Source of the DNA: JALNZF01 sp964447405
Lineage (GTDB): Bacteria > Nitrospirota > UBA9217
Direction: 5' to 3'
DNA: 64,000 nucleotides
NCBI GenBank assembly: GCA_964447405.1
Contig: CAYUSP010000004.1
Span: forward strand, 496,001 to 560,000
Below, one piece after another: positions 52,218-62,254 of the stretch. The position numbers were made by a program, and so were the translations under genes. The notes under the pieces were generated by a model. The model was given only the letters and a program-made list of their open reading frames with translations. It ran no database searches and was not told where the DNA came from. Each line of letters opens with the position of its first letter. Positions within the stretch are counted from its first letter, which is position 1.

Positions 52218-54910
52218 TCAATCTGCCTTCGTGTTAAATGTAATATCATTATAGTAGTACCACATATTACCTACCTTGGTCCAGATTCTAGCATACACTA
52301 TTTGACCTGCAGGCATTCCGGGCACATAAAGGCTCGTAACCTGAACTTCGCCGCTATCATACACATCCTTCGCTCCGGGGCTTGTCCCCACATAAAGGTA
52401 ATATGCCTGGACATTCTTAACCGCTGTCCACTGAAAGGGCTGTGACAAACAGTCTACTCCCGTCGCTCCATTCATCGGATACAGGAAAGTCGCGTCCGCA
52501 TTAACAAAGACAAAGCGTTTAAACGCATATGCCTCGATAGTTGAATTGCTGCCCTCTGGCAAATTGATTGAATTATTCGGGATAATACCCTGCGCGAAGA
52601 AATCTACTCCGTTAAAGGATATTAACGTATTCTGTCCATCAATAATCATATTTGAGACGCCACCCTGTGCATTTCTCAAATAATAGTAAATCCCTCCCTT
52701 TTGAATTGGCAATGCAGTATATTCCAGGAACGGAAATGCCGAATTACCTTGGTTTGAAGGTGTTGTATGAAAACGATTTAAGTACAGCAAGGGATAATCT
52801 ATGTAATATTTATTTGTGAGGATTGCTGCTATGGGATCAAATAAAATATATTCGATATCTGCCCAATTTTGAGCAAGCGCGACATTTTGTACGTCTTCAT
52901 AAGTTGCCCATAGACCCGTGGACTTTAATTTCATAGCTAAATCGAACGTTGGATCCAATAATATCCAGCTTTGTTGTTCTTCACTGAAATATTCAACTAA
53001 AACGTGGGTTTCATTAAGAATGTTTATTTCTAACGCGCGGCTTTCACCAATATGCATATAACCAAGGATATTAAGCAACTGCTGCGTGTAATCACCACAT
53101 GAAGCAAGGCTTTTATTGTTATTCCGGATCATTGCATCTAATTCAGTTCCTGCATACGGCGTATTGGACAAATCCGCCATTGCGCGAACTTGTGCTGTTA
53201 CCAATTGAACAGCCTTTACTTTATCTGCATTACCACATTGCGTCCGTTGAACAGTAAAAGAAATATCGTCACTTACTATCCATGTACCCTGTTCTTTGAT
53301 CCATAATCTTGCATAAACTCTTGCACCTAACGATAGCTGTGGCAAAGAATCTAACAACCAACGGGTTCCATATAGCTCACCGCTATTATAAATGTCATCC
53401 GTTCCAATTGTTGTTCCCAAATAAAGGTAATATGCTTGAGCTTTTGGGACATAATCCCACTGCAATATTTGGCAAACATCAACGCTTGTTAGACCGTTTT
53501 TAGGATAGATAAACTTCGGCAGAGCATAGTTGATAAATGATACATCATTAAAATACCAAGAGTTGCCGAGATGTGTCCATATTCTTGCATAAAGAATCTG
53601 TCCTGCGGGCAAAGCCGGCAGAGACTGGCTTGTTGTCTGTATCTCCCCGGTATCAACCAGATCCTTCGCTCCTAGTGATGTCCCCACATACAGATAATAC
53701 CCGTTGGCATTCGCAACAGCCGTCCATTGGAACGGCTGCGTTCCGTCCACACCCATCGCTCCGTCCAACGGATAGATGAAGTTTGCCTTGGATGGTACTA
53801 TCGCGGCCTTAGTTGTAAATGACGCATCATTGTAAAACCAGACGCCGTTCAGTCTGGTCCATATCCTTGCATAGAGAATCTGTCCTGCGGGCAACGCTGG
53901 CAGAGACTGGCTTGTTGTCTGTATCTCACCGGTGTCAACCAGATCCTTCGCTCCAGGTGATGTCCCTACATACAGATAATATGCCTCGGCATTCGTAACT
54001 GCCGTCCACTGGAAGGGCTGCGTTCCGTCCACGCCGATTGCGCCTTCCAACGGATAGATGAAGTTTGCCTTGGAGGGAACTATTACGGTCTTAGTTGTAA
54101 ATGACGCATCATTGTAAAACCAGACGCCGCTCAGCTTGGTCCATATCCTTGCATAGAGAATCTGTCCTGCGGGCAACGCTGGCAGAGACTGNNNNNNNNN
54201 NNNNNNNNNNNNNNNNNNNNNNNNNNNNNNNNNNNNNNNNNNNNNNNNNNNNNNNNNNNNNNNNNNNNNNNNNNNNNNNNNNNNNNNNNNNTGGTCCATA
54301 TCCTTGCATAGAGAATCTGTCCTGCGGGCAACGCTGGCAGAGACTGGCTTGTTGTCTGTATCTCACCGGTGTCAACCAGATCCTTCGCTCCAGGTGATGT
54401 CCCTACATACAGATAATATGCCTCGGCATTCGTAACTGCCGTCCACTGGAAGGGCTGCGTTCCGTCCACGCCGATTGCGCCTTCCAACGGATAGATGAAG
54501 TTTGCCTTGGAGGGAACTATTACGGTCTTAGTTGTAAATGACGCATCATTGTAAAACCAGACGCCGCTCAGCTTGGTCCATATCCTTGCATGAAGAATCT
54601 GTCCTGCAGGCAACGCTGGCAGAGACTGGCTTGTTGTCTGTATCTCCCCTGTGTCAACCAGATCTTTCGCTCCAGGTGATGTCCCTACATACAGATAATA
54701 TGCCTCAACATTCGTAACTGCAGTCCACTGGAAGGGCTGCGCACTATCCACGCCGAATGCGCCATCCAACGGATAGGTAAGGCGAGCAAGGGCCCCCATA
54801 GCATAAACGCTATTGGCGGAAAACATCATGCATAACAGCAATGAAAGAAACAACAGGCGAGAGGCGTCTCTTCTTAAGCCAAGTGACCTTTTGACGGATT
54901 CTTTATACAA
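52218..54910 (-). CDS. Secreted repeat protein with an embedded transglutaminase-like domain (broken by the assembly gap)
   Basis: A signal peptide (LLFLSLLLCMMFSANSVYA) is followed by 94-residue beta-rich repeats (YPLxGAxGVDxxQPFQW ... YYLYVGTSPGAKDLVDTGEI ... AGQILYARIWT). Two start before the gap and three follow it. Next come a diverged repeat and a transglutaminase-like domain with C in SLASCGDYTQQLLN, H in NETHVLVEYF and D in ILLDPTFD. One further repeat ends the protein. The two sides of the N run are in different frames only because the 100-N gap is a placeholder: replacing it with 227 bases, as the 282-bp repeat period requires, gives one 939-residue frame. TTG at 54910 is the probable start. 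Function unknown; a surface protein is likely. Confidence 0.8.
53560..54800 (-). repeat. Near-identical 282-bp tandem repeats
   Basis: The landmark TGTCCTG recurs at 53599, 53881, 54163, [gap], 54318 and 54600, always 282 bases apart outside the gap, equal to 94 codons. Copies are almost identical in DNA, which implies recent duplication or homogenisation and explains the assembly break. Confidence 0.93.
54192..54291. other. Assembly gap of 100 N within the repeat array
   Basis: Exactly 100 N, a standard placeholder length. From the 282-bp period, the true missing length should be 227 bases or 227 plus a multiple of 282. Confidence 0.95.
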
Positions 54911-54925
54911 TTTGACACAACCCCG

Positions 54926-56836
54926 CTAACAGGACTCTTGTCCGATGAAATGATTATACCACAATGCAAAATTCAGCAGGTACCATACCTGCGGGCCCTG
55001 GCGATTGTCAACGTAGCGCATGACCTCGTCTCGATCCAGGAAGTCGGTAGCATCACAGAACTGGTTCAGATCTTCGCGAGCCTTATCGCCGAGTCTGTCA
55101 AAGAACCATTCATAGACTGGAACGCCAAAACCTTGTTTTTTCCGGTCGATCAATTCATCGGGAATCAGGCCGCGTACGGCCTTCTTTAATATATATTTGA
55201 GAGTCCCATTTTTCGTTTTCAGGGACTCGGGAATGCTCATGGCAAGCTCAACGAACTTATGATCGAGAAAGGGCACGCGGCCTTCCAGGCTGACCCCCAT
55301 GCTCATTTTATCCACTCGCATCAGTAGGAGTTCCGGCAAGCGCAAATTAAGGTCAAGGTAGGTCATCCAGTTGAGGTGAGATTTTTCCCAGGCTTTGTCC
55401 ATGAACCGCTGATGGATCGGCGCAAGGGCCTGCCAGGACGTGAGGCCTCTGAGCCGAGCCCGAAGCCGAGGTGAGAGTAGCGCCTGCTTCTGTGCCTCGG
55501 TAAAGGATTCGGCGCCACCCCAGAACACGGGAAGACCTGCAGCACCCCTACGCAAAGCTTCGTAATAAGAAGTTTTTTCTTTTCCTGCCAGCTTAAGTCC
55601 GACGAGTCCCGCTTTTTTTATAAAATCGGGAAGATGTAAGTCGCTATATTTCTGCAGGTTGAGCTTGAGCTTCCAGGATTCATAGCCCCAGAAAAGCTCA
55701 TCAGAGCCCTCTCCCACCTGGCATACTATTACGCCGTTATCACGCGCAAGCTTGGAAACATAGTACACGGGCACGCAGACCGGATCTGCTATAGGCTCGT
55801 CCTGGAGGTAAATCATCTGCGGAAGAAAATCCAGCAGATCATCCATGGTAAGCAATCTCTCGTGGTACTCCGCTCCGACGATCGCAGCCATTTTCCGCGC
55901 ATAATGGAGCTCATTCTGGTAGCTCGCGTACTCTCCTTGATATCCTATGGTAAAAGTCTTAACCTGACCTGTTTCACCTTCCGAGAACAGGGCTGCGTTC
56001 GTGCTGGAATCGATCCCGCCGGAGAGAAATATACCAACCGGGACATCGCTAACTTTGCGGAGCTTTACCGCTGTACGGAGTTCGTCCAGGAGCCGCACCG
56101 CGATTTCATCTTCAGATACGCCTGTCAGCAACGTTGTGTGGTCCCAGACATCCCAATAGCGCTGTTCCTGCACTCGCCCCTCTTCACTGACTCGCAGCCA
56201 AGTGCCTCCAGGCAATTTTTTGACACCATCGAACAGTGTCTGTGGCGCCGGGGTAGTCAGGAAGGAAAGATAATGATAGAAAGCTTCTTCGTGCACTGCA
56301 CGCTTTTGGTCAGGGTCCTGCAACAGCGCCTTTATTTCAGAGGCAAACGTGATGCGGTTATTATGGACGCTATAGTACAGCGGCTTTATGCCGATACGGT
56401 CGCGGATGAGCCATAGTGCTTTTGCCCGGTCGTCCCATAACGCAATGGCGAACATGCCCCTGAATCTATGCAAACAGTCAATACCCCACTGTTCAAAAGC
56501 ATGCAGGATAACCTCCGTGTCGGAGTGATCGGTCTTCCACGTATGGCCGCCGATCTTGATGAGTTCCGCGCGTATATCCGCATGATTATAGATCTCCCCA
56601 TTGAACGACACCCAGAGCGTGCCATTTTCATTGCTCATGGGTTGTGATGCCGCATTCGACAGATCAATGATGGAAAGACGCCGATGACCCAGGCCTACTT
56701 TCCCGTTCCGGGAAATCCATGTCCCGGCACCATCCGGTCCGCGGAGCACCATGGCATCACGCATGCGGTTGATATAGGGTTCGGTCAGGGTGAAATTACC
56801 CCCTGTAAAGACAAGCGCTCCAACGATGCCGCACAT
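54926..56836 (-). CDS. asnB: Glutamine-hydrolysing asparagine synthase family protein
   Basis: A 636-residue two-domain amidotransferase. The N-terminal glutaminase begins with the nucleophile Cys2 (MCGIVGALVF) and has MVLRGPDGAGTW. The C-terminal synthetase has the PPi-loop FLSGGIDSSTNAALFS and GEGSDELFWGYESW. It makes asparagine from aspartate, ATP and glutamine; in glycan loci such paralogues often amidate sugar acids (WbpS/WbmI-like), which is an inference here. The ATG directly follows the TAA of the upstream dehydrogenase fusion. Confidence 0.92.
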   Translation of the reverse strand: MCGIVGALVFTGGNFTLTEPYINRMRDAMVLRGPDGAGTWISRNGKVGLGHRRLSIIDLSNAASQPMSNENGTLWVSFNGEIYNHADIRAELIKIGGHTWKTDHSDTEVILHAFEQWGIDCLHRFRGMFAIALWDDRAKALWLIRDRIGIKPLYYSVHNNRITFASEIKALLQDPDQKRAVHEEAFYHYLSFLTTPAPQTLFDGVKKLPGGTWLRVSEEGRVQEQRYWDVWDHTTLLTGVSEDEIAVRLLDELRTAVKLRKVSDVPVGIFLSGGIDSSTNAALFSEGETGQVKTFTIGYQGEYASYQNELHYARKMAAIVGAEYHERLLTMDDLLDFLPQMIYLQDEPIADPVCVPVYYVSKLARDNGVIVCQVGEGSDELFWGYESWKLKLNLQKYSDLHLPDFIKKAGLVGLKLAGKEKTSYYEALRRGAAGLPVFWGGAESFTEAQKQALLSPRLRARLRGLTSWQALAPIHQRFMDKAWEKSHLNWMTYLDLNLRLPELLLMRVDKMSMGVSLEGRVPFLDHKFVELAMSIPESLKTKNGTLKYILKKAVRGLIPDELIDRKKQGFGVPVYEWFFDRLGDKAREDLNQFCDATDFLDRDEVMRYVDNRQGPQVWYLLNFALWYNHFIGQESC

Positions 56837-58972
56837 TTACCGGGCGCCTCCAAGCATCGCTTCCACCTGGAGAGCGGTTTTCGTCGCCTGCATCTGCTGC
56901 CAGAACGGAATGGGCCATGCAGCCCCTCGCAGCAAACAATCCGCAAGGACTTCAAGTTCTTCCATTTGCCCTTTTTTCATAACCGCGGAATTCCAGCCCT
57001 TATATTTCCCGCCGGAGATTGACAATGATTTATAGTCGTTCAAGGAAATCACCTTGCCGTCAGCGTAAATTTCCATACACTCCTTGGGGTGCGAATTGTC
57101 GCCCATCGCAGTATAGGTCAATGTACAAACCGAGCCGTCGGCATAGGTTATCGTTGCTACGAAATTGTCGTTGCGCGCCCATTGACGTGACTGTGGTGCG
57201 ATTGATGATGCCTGCACCGTTACTACCTCTGCGCTCGTGAATACATTGAAGAGATCGTAGATATGACATGCTTCGCCGATGTTGCGGCCTCCGCCTTCTT
57301 CTGTATGCACCCAGTGGTCAAGTGGGATATATCCCGCATTCATCCGGTAGTTGATGATGAGCGGCGTGGTCCTCTTTGACAAGATATCCCTGGCGCGCGT
57401 GATTGCAGGAGCAAAGCGACGATTGAAGCCCGTCATCAGCACCGGCGCATTCTCTTTCCCTTTGTAGAATGCCTCAATTGAAGCCAATTCATCTGCGTTC
57501 AAGGCCAGGGGTTTCTCCACAAAAACATGTTTTCCCGCTTCGAGTGCCTGCAGAACCATTTTCCCGTGGAGATTATGCCTGGTGGCAATCAACACCAGAT
57601 CAACATCCGGATCCCTTAGAATCTCATTATAATCAGTAGTGGCATAGACAGCTCCGTTCTGGGTGGCTACTGCACGCGCATTCGAGCCAGTTCTGCTCAT
57701 GACGCCACGAAGTTCATATTGACTCCTGAGTTTGATCAGATTCGGCAGATGCATGCCTTGTGCGAAACCGCCGGCCCCCGCAAGGGCAACGCGTATTTTG
57801 CCGGTCCGCGCGGTCCCCTTTCGTATGATGACCTTGCGCGTTATGGCCTCCGGTCGGTCGGGATATGCCAGGATGACCAGAAGCGGTTTTTCTCCAGTCC
57901 CTTTTAAGGCATCATAGGCTTCGGATGCGCGGTCAATTTCGTAGGGTTCGTGATAAAGATTCGCAAGTGATACTCTTCCTTCAGCGAGGAGTTTAAGGTA
58001 TTCCTCCATGCTTCGGTTTTCAGTCCATCGCACGTAGGGCAATGGATAGTCATGCCCGCCTTCTTCATAAACAGGATCGTAGCGACCAGGTCCGTAGGAT
58101 GTCGAAATGAGAAAGTCGAGTTCCTTTTTGTAAAAGTCCGACCGGTTCAAATCCAACCCGACATCGCCAACAAGAACAACGCGACCTTTTTTACGGCAGG
58201 CCTGCATGGCGTCACTGATGACCTTGTTGTCGGGAGTTGCCGCGGTCACAATCACTGCATCAGCCCCGAAACCGTCTGTCAGTTTATATACCCGCTCTCC
58301 GTAATTTTCCGTGGCTGGATCTATGCCGCAATGCATCCCGTTATCCAGTGCCAGCTTGATCCGGCGAGGTTCGATGTCCGTGCCGATCACACGGCACCCG
58401 TTTACACACAATAACTGCGCAGTTAACTGCCCGAGAATTCCCAATCCTACGACTACGATGGTCTCGCCAAGCGTCGGGGATGCGCGACGCACTCCCTGCA
58501 TGGCAATGGCTCCAAGGGTTACTGTCGAAGCTAGTATGGGATCAAGGCCAGACGGAAGTTTTACCGCAAGGTTGACAGGAACATCGATAATTTCCGCGTG
58601 ATTCGCTATGCCGGCGCCAGCGCAGGCGACAAGGTCTCCGATGGCAAACCCTTCGACTTCCACACCCACTTCGATAACCTCGCCCGCCGCGGAATAGCCT
58701 GTTGGCGAGCCTGCAGCCAATTTCCCCATGACCCGTTCCATGGTACGCTTGGCGCCCTGGTCCCTCATCATTTCCAGGACCCGCTTGACGTTGTCAGGCT
58801 GTTTCAGAGCCCGCTTGTAGAGTGGCAGCCCTGACATCGTGACGCCTGCCATTTCCGTACCCACGCTGACACAGGAATGAGTCACTTTAACAAGAACATT
58901 CCTGGGTCCGACCTGCGGTGCAGGCACTTCCTGAACAAGCACTCCACCGCCCTGTACAAGAACTTGCTTCAT
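56837..58972 (-). CDS. Two-domain dehydrogenase: zinc-type MDR fused to Gfo/Idh/MocA oxidoreductase
   Basis: A 711-residue protein. Residues 1-365 are a medium-chain dehydrogenase/reductase (VKVTHSCVSVGTEMAG; NAD site IVVVGLGILGQLTAQLLC; ADAVIVTAATPDNK). Residues about 385-711 are a Gfo/Idh/MocA enzyme (RVALAGAGGFAQGMHLPNL, VFVEKPLALN, GGRNIGEACHIYDLFN). This fused architecture is known from surface-glycan loci and should alter nucleotide or lipid-linked sugars. The ATG at 58972 is chosen; it overlaps the stop of the wecC-like pseudogene as ATGA, a remnant of former coupling. Confidence 0.88.
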   Translation of the reverse strand: MKQVLVQGGGVLVQEVPAPQVGPRNVLVKVTHSCVSVGTEMAGVTMSGLPLYKRALKQPDNVKRVLEMMRDQGAKRTMERVMGKLAAGSPTGYSAAGEVIEVGVEVEGFAIGDLVACAGAGIANHAEIIDVPVNLAVKLPSGLDPILASTVTLGAIAMQGVRRASPTLGETIVVVGLGILGQLTAQLLCVNGCRVIGTDIEPRRIKLALDNGMHCGIDPATENYGERVYKLTDGFGADAVIVTAATPDNKVISDAMQACRKKGRVVLVGDVGLDLNRSDFYKKELDFLISTSYGPGRYDPVYEEGGHDYPLPYVRWTENRSMEEYLKLLAEGRVSLANLYHEPYEIDRASEAYDALKGTGEKPLLVILAYPDRPEAITRKVIIRKGTARTGKIRVALAGAGGFAQGMHLPNLIKLRSQYELRGVMSRTGSNARAVATQNGAVYATTDYNEILRDPDVDLVLIATRHNLHGKMVLQALEAGKHVFVEKPLALNADELASIEAFYKGKENAPVLMTGFNRRFAPAITRARDILSKRTTPLIINYRMNAGYIPLDHWVHTEEGGGRNIGEACHIYDLFNVFTSAEVVTVQASSIAPQSRQWARNDNFVATITYADGSVCTLTYTAMGDNSHPKECMEIYADGKVISLNDYKSLSISGGKYKGWNSAVMKKGQMEELEVLADCLLRGAAWPIPFWQQMQATKTALQVEAMLGGAR

Positions 58973-59330
58973 CTCCAAATACCTCTCGTATCGATTACGA
59001 CTTTCTCATTTAGAAGGTCTTTGTCGATATTTCTGATCTCGTTGTGGTCGAAGAGCACAAGGATGATGTCCGCCTCCGGCAGGACTTGATGCAAATCTTA
59101 GAACTGGAACTCCTTGAGATTGCCGTTGACGTTTGGCTAGCAGGCAATGATGCGGCCAATATTGTTTCCCATGAGCGCCCGCGCAATTTCAAGCGCAGGC
59201 GATTTCTGTTGCAAAAGGTTTCATACAAGACCCTCGTCCGTTCCGCCGATGACTTGCTGATCCCGCCGGAAATTCTTTCGTTGTCCACAAGTTCGCATAG
59301 CGAGATTTGTTTGAACATTTCAACGTACAA
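58969..59330 (-). pseudogene. Remnant of UDP-N-acetyl-D-mannosamine dehydrogenase (wecC/wbpA-like)
   Basis: Two fragments of a UDP-sugar 6-dehydrogenase remain. The first (from 59330) reads ELVDNERISGGI and SSAERTRVLYETF, matching the middle of WecC. After a large deletion near 59200-59220 and a frame change, the second reads SPALEIARALM, PNVNGNLKEFQF, EADIILVLFDHNEIRNID and VVIDTRGIWR, the C-terminal domain. Two in-frame stops (TAG after IIAC, TAA after KEFQF) interrupt it. The stop overlaps the next gene as ATGA. The active-site Cys region is missing, so the gene is dead. Intact copies make UDP-ManNAcA. Confidence 0.85.
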
Positions 59331-59568
59331 TGCATTTTAACTCGACACAAGAAAAGATACCGGGGGAGGGAAGCGCTATTTGCTCAGGGGATTGGAGAAA
59401 GGTATGTTTTACCATATTCGTTTTATTGCTTAACTGATCATGCATCTTCCGGAATACCTGCGATTTAAGATGCTTTCTCTTGCCCAGTCACCACTCATCC
59501 TATGCGTACGCTTTAATATGCTGATGCGAATTTCCTTTTTTTTACATCGATAGATTATTATGAGCGAA

Positions 59569-61209
59569 TCAAAACGACATATGGACCATACACGTATACG
59601 ATTGTTCACTGTATTCATTCGAAGCATTGCTCGCGTGCCGGGCCTGTTTGCTGTAATCCACGGAAACGTCAGCCCACTTCCTTACCGGATACCTGAAGCC
59701 TGCTCCTGCAAGGCTCGTCGTATCAGTCCTGAAGCCGTAGTAATCCCGCACCTGCGATATTCTGACGAATGCGGTCAGCTTTGGATCGTAGCGGTACAGT
59801 AATTCCGAATAGCCACCGAACGTCAAATAAGAGGCCATACCCGGAACGTTCGGTTCATGGAGATCCCTCTGGCCAATAACGATGAGGGTCAAGTCGTCTG
59901 TTAAATCATAGCGTATGTCCGCGGACCCAACCTTTGCGCTCAGATCGGTTCTCGTTGCCGACTTGAAGTCCTTCCGGGCAAGACCTGCCTTGACGGTTAC
60001 CCGGTACCGCATCCCCGCGTCCCAACTGAGCCCCGCCCGTACTCTGCCTACCGTACCGTTGAGATCAAAAGAATCATCAACATACGCCACATTCGTCTGA
60101 TCATATTCAGCGAACACCGACGTCTGGGCAATGACCTTGAAGAAATACGACAGCGAGACCAGATCTTCGTCGCGGCTCCTGAACTCGTCGTGATCGAAGC
60201 GCCAGCTGGACCTTGTATAATCGAGCTGTATTCTGGACAGGAATGATATCGGGAAGGAGGCGGACAGAGCCAATGCATTGGTTTTGAAGGTTTCCACAAT
60301 TCCGGTTGAAGTCGGTGAAGAACTCAGCGGTTCATGTCCTTTATCGAAAGTATCGGAAATAGTGAGCCCGAGCTGACCGCCCGGCTTGAGGTCCACGGCA
60401 CCGCGGATGTGGTGATCGGTTGTGTTTGCCTCCGATTGTTTTTTGTACCTGGAGAATACGGAATAGAGCTCCAACTCCATAGGAATGAGGAGCTGCGAGG
60501 TTGACTTCATCCGCACACCCGGAGCAAGCGTCGTGATAAAATCGCTCTGCCGGTTGATCACTCCGGTATAGTAAACATTGTCGCTGTACGTTTCGCGCAC
60601 CGTGATGAACGGATTAACGATCATGCCATCGATGACAATGTTCTCCCTCGCCGGGGCGGGAAATGGTGTAAGCACAATGCCTCCCGCGCCTATGAGCGCA
60701 GGGGCAGGCACCGAAGACTCGGGGGATAGCGTCTTTTTAGGGGACAACTGACCGGAGGCCGGCTTGGCTTTACCTTCTTTTGAAGGAGCAGCGCCGGTAT
60801 CCACAACTTCCGGCGAAAGAGTTTTTATATCAACACCCGCTGCCGCGGCTCCCTTCAGCACGGCATTGCGCGGGGCACCTGCTTGCAGTGCTGCTTTCAC
60901 TACGGTTTGGGCCGGATATCCACCGGCAATCGCGGTACTGACAAGCAGGGTCGGGTCAATATCAACATGAACGGCGGCTGCAATGACATCCTGGATGGTT
61001 TCACCCGAATTCACCGCGTTCTTAAGAATGGTGAGAAGCGGAACATTATCTGCGCGTTCCCTCGCAATCTCCGCTTCGGTGACAGTCCAAACAGCTTTTT
61101 TTTTGGCGCCTGGTTCCGCAGCCTCCGCCCTTCCCGGCAAGTTTCCAATTGCGCATAGTAGTATCAGCACAATGCAGTTGATAGTAACCAGTATTCGATC
61201 TGCTTTCAT
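59569..61209 (-). CDS. Outer-membrane beta-barrel protein of the exopolysaccharide locus
   Basis: A 546-residue exported protein. Signal peptide (RILVTINCIVLILLCAIGNLPGRAEA), then about 100 residues with short Ala/Val-rich helical repeats (VNSGETIQDVIAAAVHVDID, LLVSTAIAGGYPAQTVVKAA, ALQAGAPRNAVLKGAAAAGV), a Pro/Ser linker, and a C-terminal beta-barrel (from about residue 190, NPFITVRETYSDNVYY) ending in MVHMSF. Barrels of this kind occur in exopolysaccharide clusters as putative secretion proteins. AAGGTG precedes the ATG at 61209 by six bases. Confidence 0.78.
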   Translation of the reverse strand: MKADRILVTINCIVLILLCAIGNLPGRAEAAEPGAKKKAVWTVTEAEIARERADNVPLLTILKNAVNSGETIQDVIAAAVHVDIDPTLLVSTAIAGGYPAQTVVKAALQAGAPRNAVLKGAAAAGVDIKTLSPEVVDTGAAPSKEGKAKPASGQLSPKKTLSPESSVPAPALIGAGGIVLTPFPAPARENIVIDGMIVNPFITVRETYSDNVYYTGVINRQSDFITTLAPGVRMKSTSQLLIPMELELYSVFSRYKKQSEANTTDHHIRGAVDLKPGGQLGLTISDTFDKGHEPLSSSPTSTGIVETFKTNALALSASFPISFLSRIQLDYTRSSWRFDHDEFRSRDEDLVSLSYFFKVIAQTSVFAEYDQTNVAYVDDSFDLNGTVGRVRAGLSWDAGMRYRVTVKAGLARKDFKSATRTDLSAKVGSADIRYDLTDDLTLIVIGQRDLHEPNVPGMASYLTFGGYSELLYRYDPKLTAFVRISQVRDYYGFRTDTTSLAGAGFRYPVRKWADVSVDYSKQARHASNASNEYSEQSYTCMVHMSF

Positions 61210-61396
61210 GAACAACACCTTGCCTTTATCTTAGAGTACGCACAACAGCATGTGCATCAAAGCGTCCGGCCCGGATTGCAGTTCCCTACAGGGCCGCCTC
61301 TCACGGGCAAACAGAAGTGATTGAAGCCCTATCGAGGGCGACCAAGGACGCTGGAGTGCGGATTTTTCTGGGCCAGGATGCCAGGCCTGATGGCAG

Positions 61397-62254
61397 TTAC
61401 TTGGCGACCTTGCGGAGCCGGTCCTTCGCGATTTCCGCTTCATTCGTGCCTGGATGTTCCTTGATGACCTTATTGAGGAATTCTTTTGCTTTGGCCGGAT
61501 TTTTTTCGTTAATATAGGAAAGCCCGATTTTGAGTTTGGCTCCAGGCGCCTTGTCACTCTTGGGATGTATCTTCACGACCTTGCCAAAAGCCTCAATGGA
61601 CCGGTTGAAATCCTTTTTTGCATAGTAGCATTCACCGATCCAATACAGTGCATTATCCACCTGGCTTGCGTCAGGAAACTGGGCGAGATAGTTTTGAAAA
61701 CCCGCGAGTGCGAGATCGAAGTTCCCTTTATCATAATCGCTTTTTGCCTGGCGGTAGGCTTCGGAGGGTTCAACCGTCTTCGGTGCGGACTTTTTCTCCT
61801 GTTCTGCAGCAGTCCCGGTCTGGGCCGAGGCAACGGCCTGCGGCGATGCGCTCAGAACCTTGACCTTCGCCTCCAGTTCATCGATCCGAGCGGAAATTTC
61901 CGCCAATTTTACGCTTTTGTCATCAAGCTTTTGGGAAAGTTCGGTAATGCGGAAATGGTTCTCCTCAAGTTTGCCCTGGAGGAGCTGAATATCCGTCGCG
62001 AGTTGATCCGACCTGGCGCCATAATCAGCCATCACCTTCTGCACGTCAACGGTTCCCTTGACGTTCGCATCCAGCAAATCGAGCCGCTTTTGGTCCAGAT
62101 CGACCTTTTTCTGCAGTTCCTGCATGCGCGCTTTGACCGCTTTTGAATCTTCCCGCAGGACGGTCATCTCATCCTTGGTCCTGACGAGTTCTGCCTGGGG
62201 TGCGCAGGAAACCACGAAGGAAAGCAAAATGACTGTAATGAATATTCTTTTCAT
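61397..62254 (-). CDS. cpoB: Tol-Pal system protein CpoB/YbgF
   Basis: A 285-residue envelope protein with a lipoprotein-type signal (MKRIFITVILLSFVVSC), a long coiled coil (residues about 25-135, with KARMQELQKKVDLDQKRLD) and three C-terminal TPR repeats (AYRQAKSDYDKGNFDLALAG, ALYWIGECYYAKKDFNRSIE, LKIGLSYINEKNPAKAKEFL). CpoB coordinates Tol-Pal with peptidoglycan synthesis at division. The start at 62254 is chosen because the lipobox signal begins there. It follows the pal gene by 136 bases, as in many Tol-Pal clusters, but tolQRAB are not in the window. Confidence 0.9.
   Translation of the reverse strand: MKRIFITVILLSFVVSCAPQAELVRTKDEMTVLREDSKAVKARMQELQKKVDLDQKRLDLLDANVKGTVDVQKVMADYGARSDQLATDIQLLQGKLEENHFRITELSQKLDDKSVKLAEISARIDELEAKVKVLSASPQAVASAQTGTAAEQEKKSAPKTVEPSEAYRQAKSDYDKGNFDLALAGFQNYLAQFPDASQVDNALYWIGECYYAKKDFNRSIEAFGKVVKIHPKSDKAPGAKLKIGLSYINEKNPAKAKEFLNKVIKEHPGTNEAEIAKDRLRKVAK

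Noticed and set aside
52218..54910. Frame difference across the N run taken as a frameshift or two genes
   Set aside because: The 100 N are a placeholder; the 282-bp period predicts 227 missing bases, which restores a single frame.
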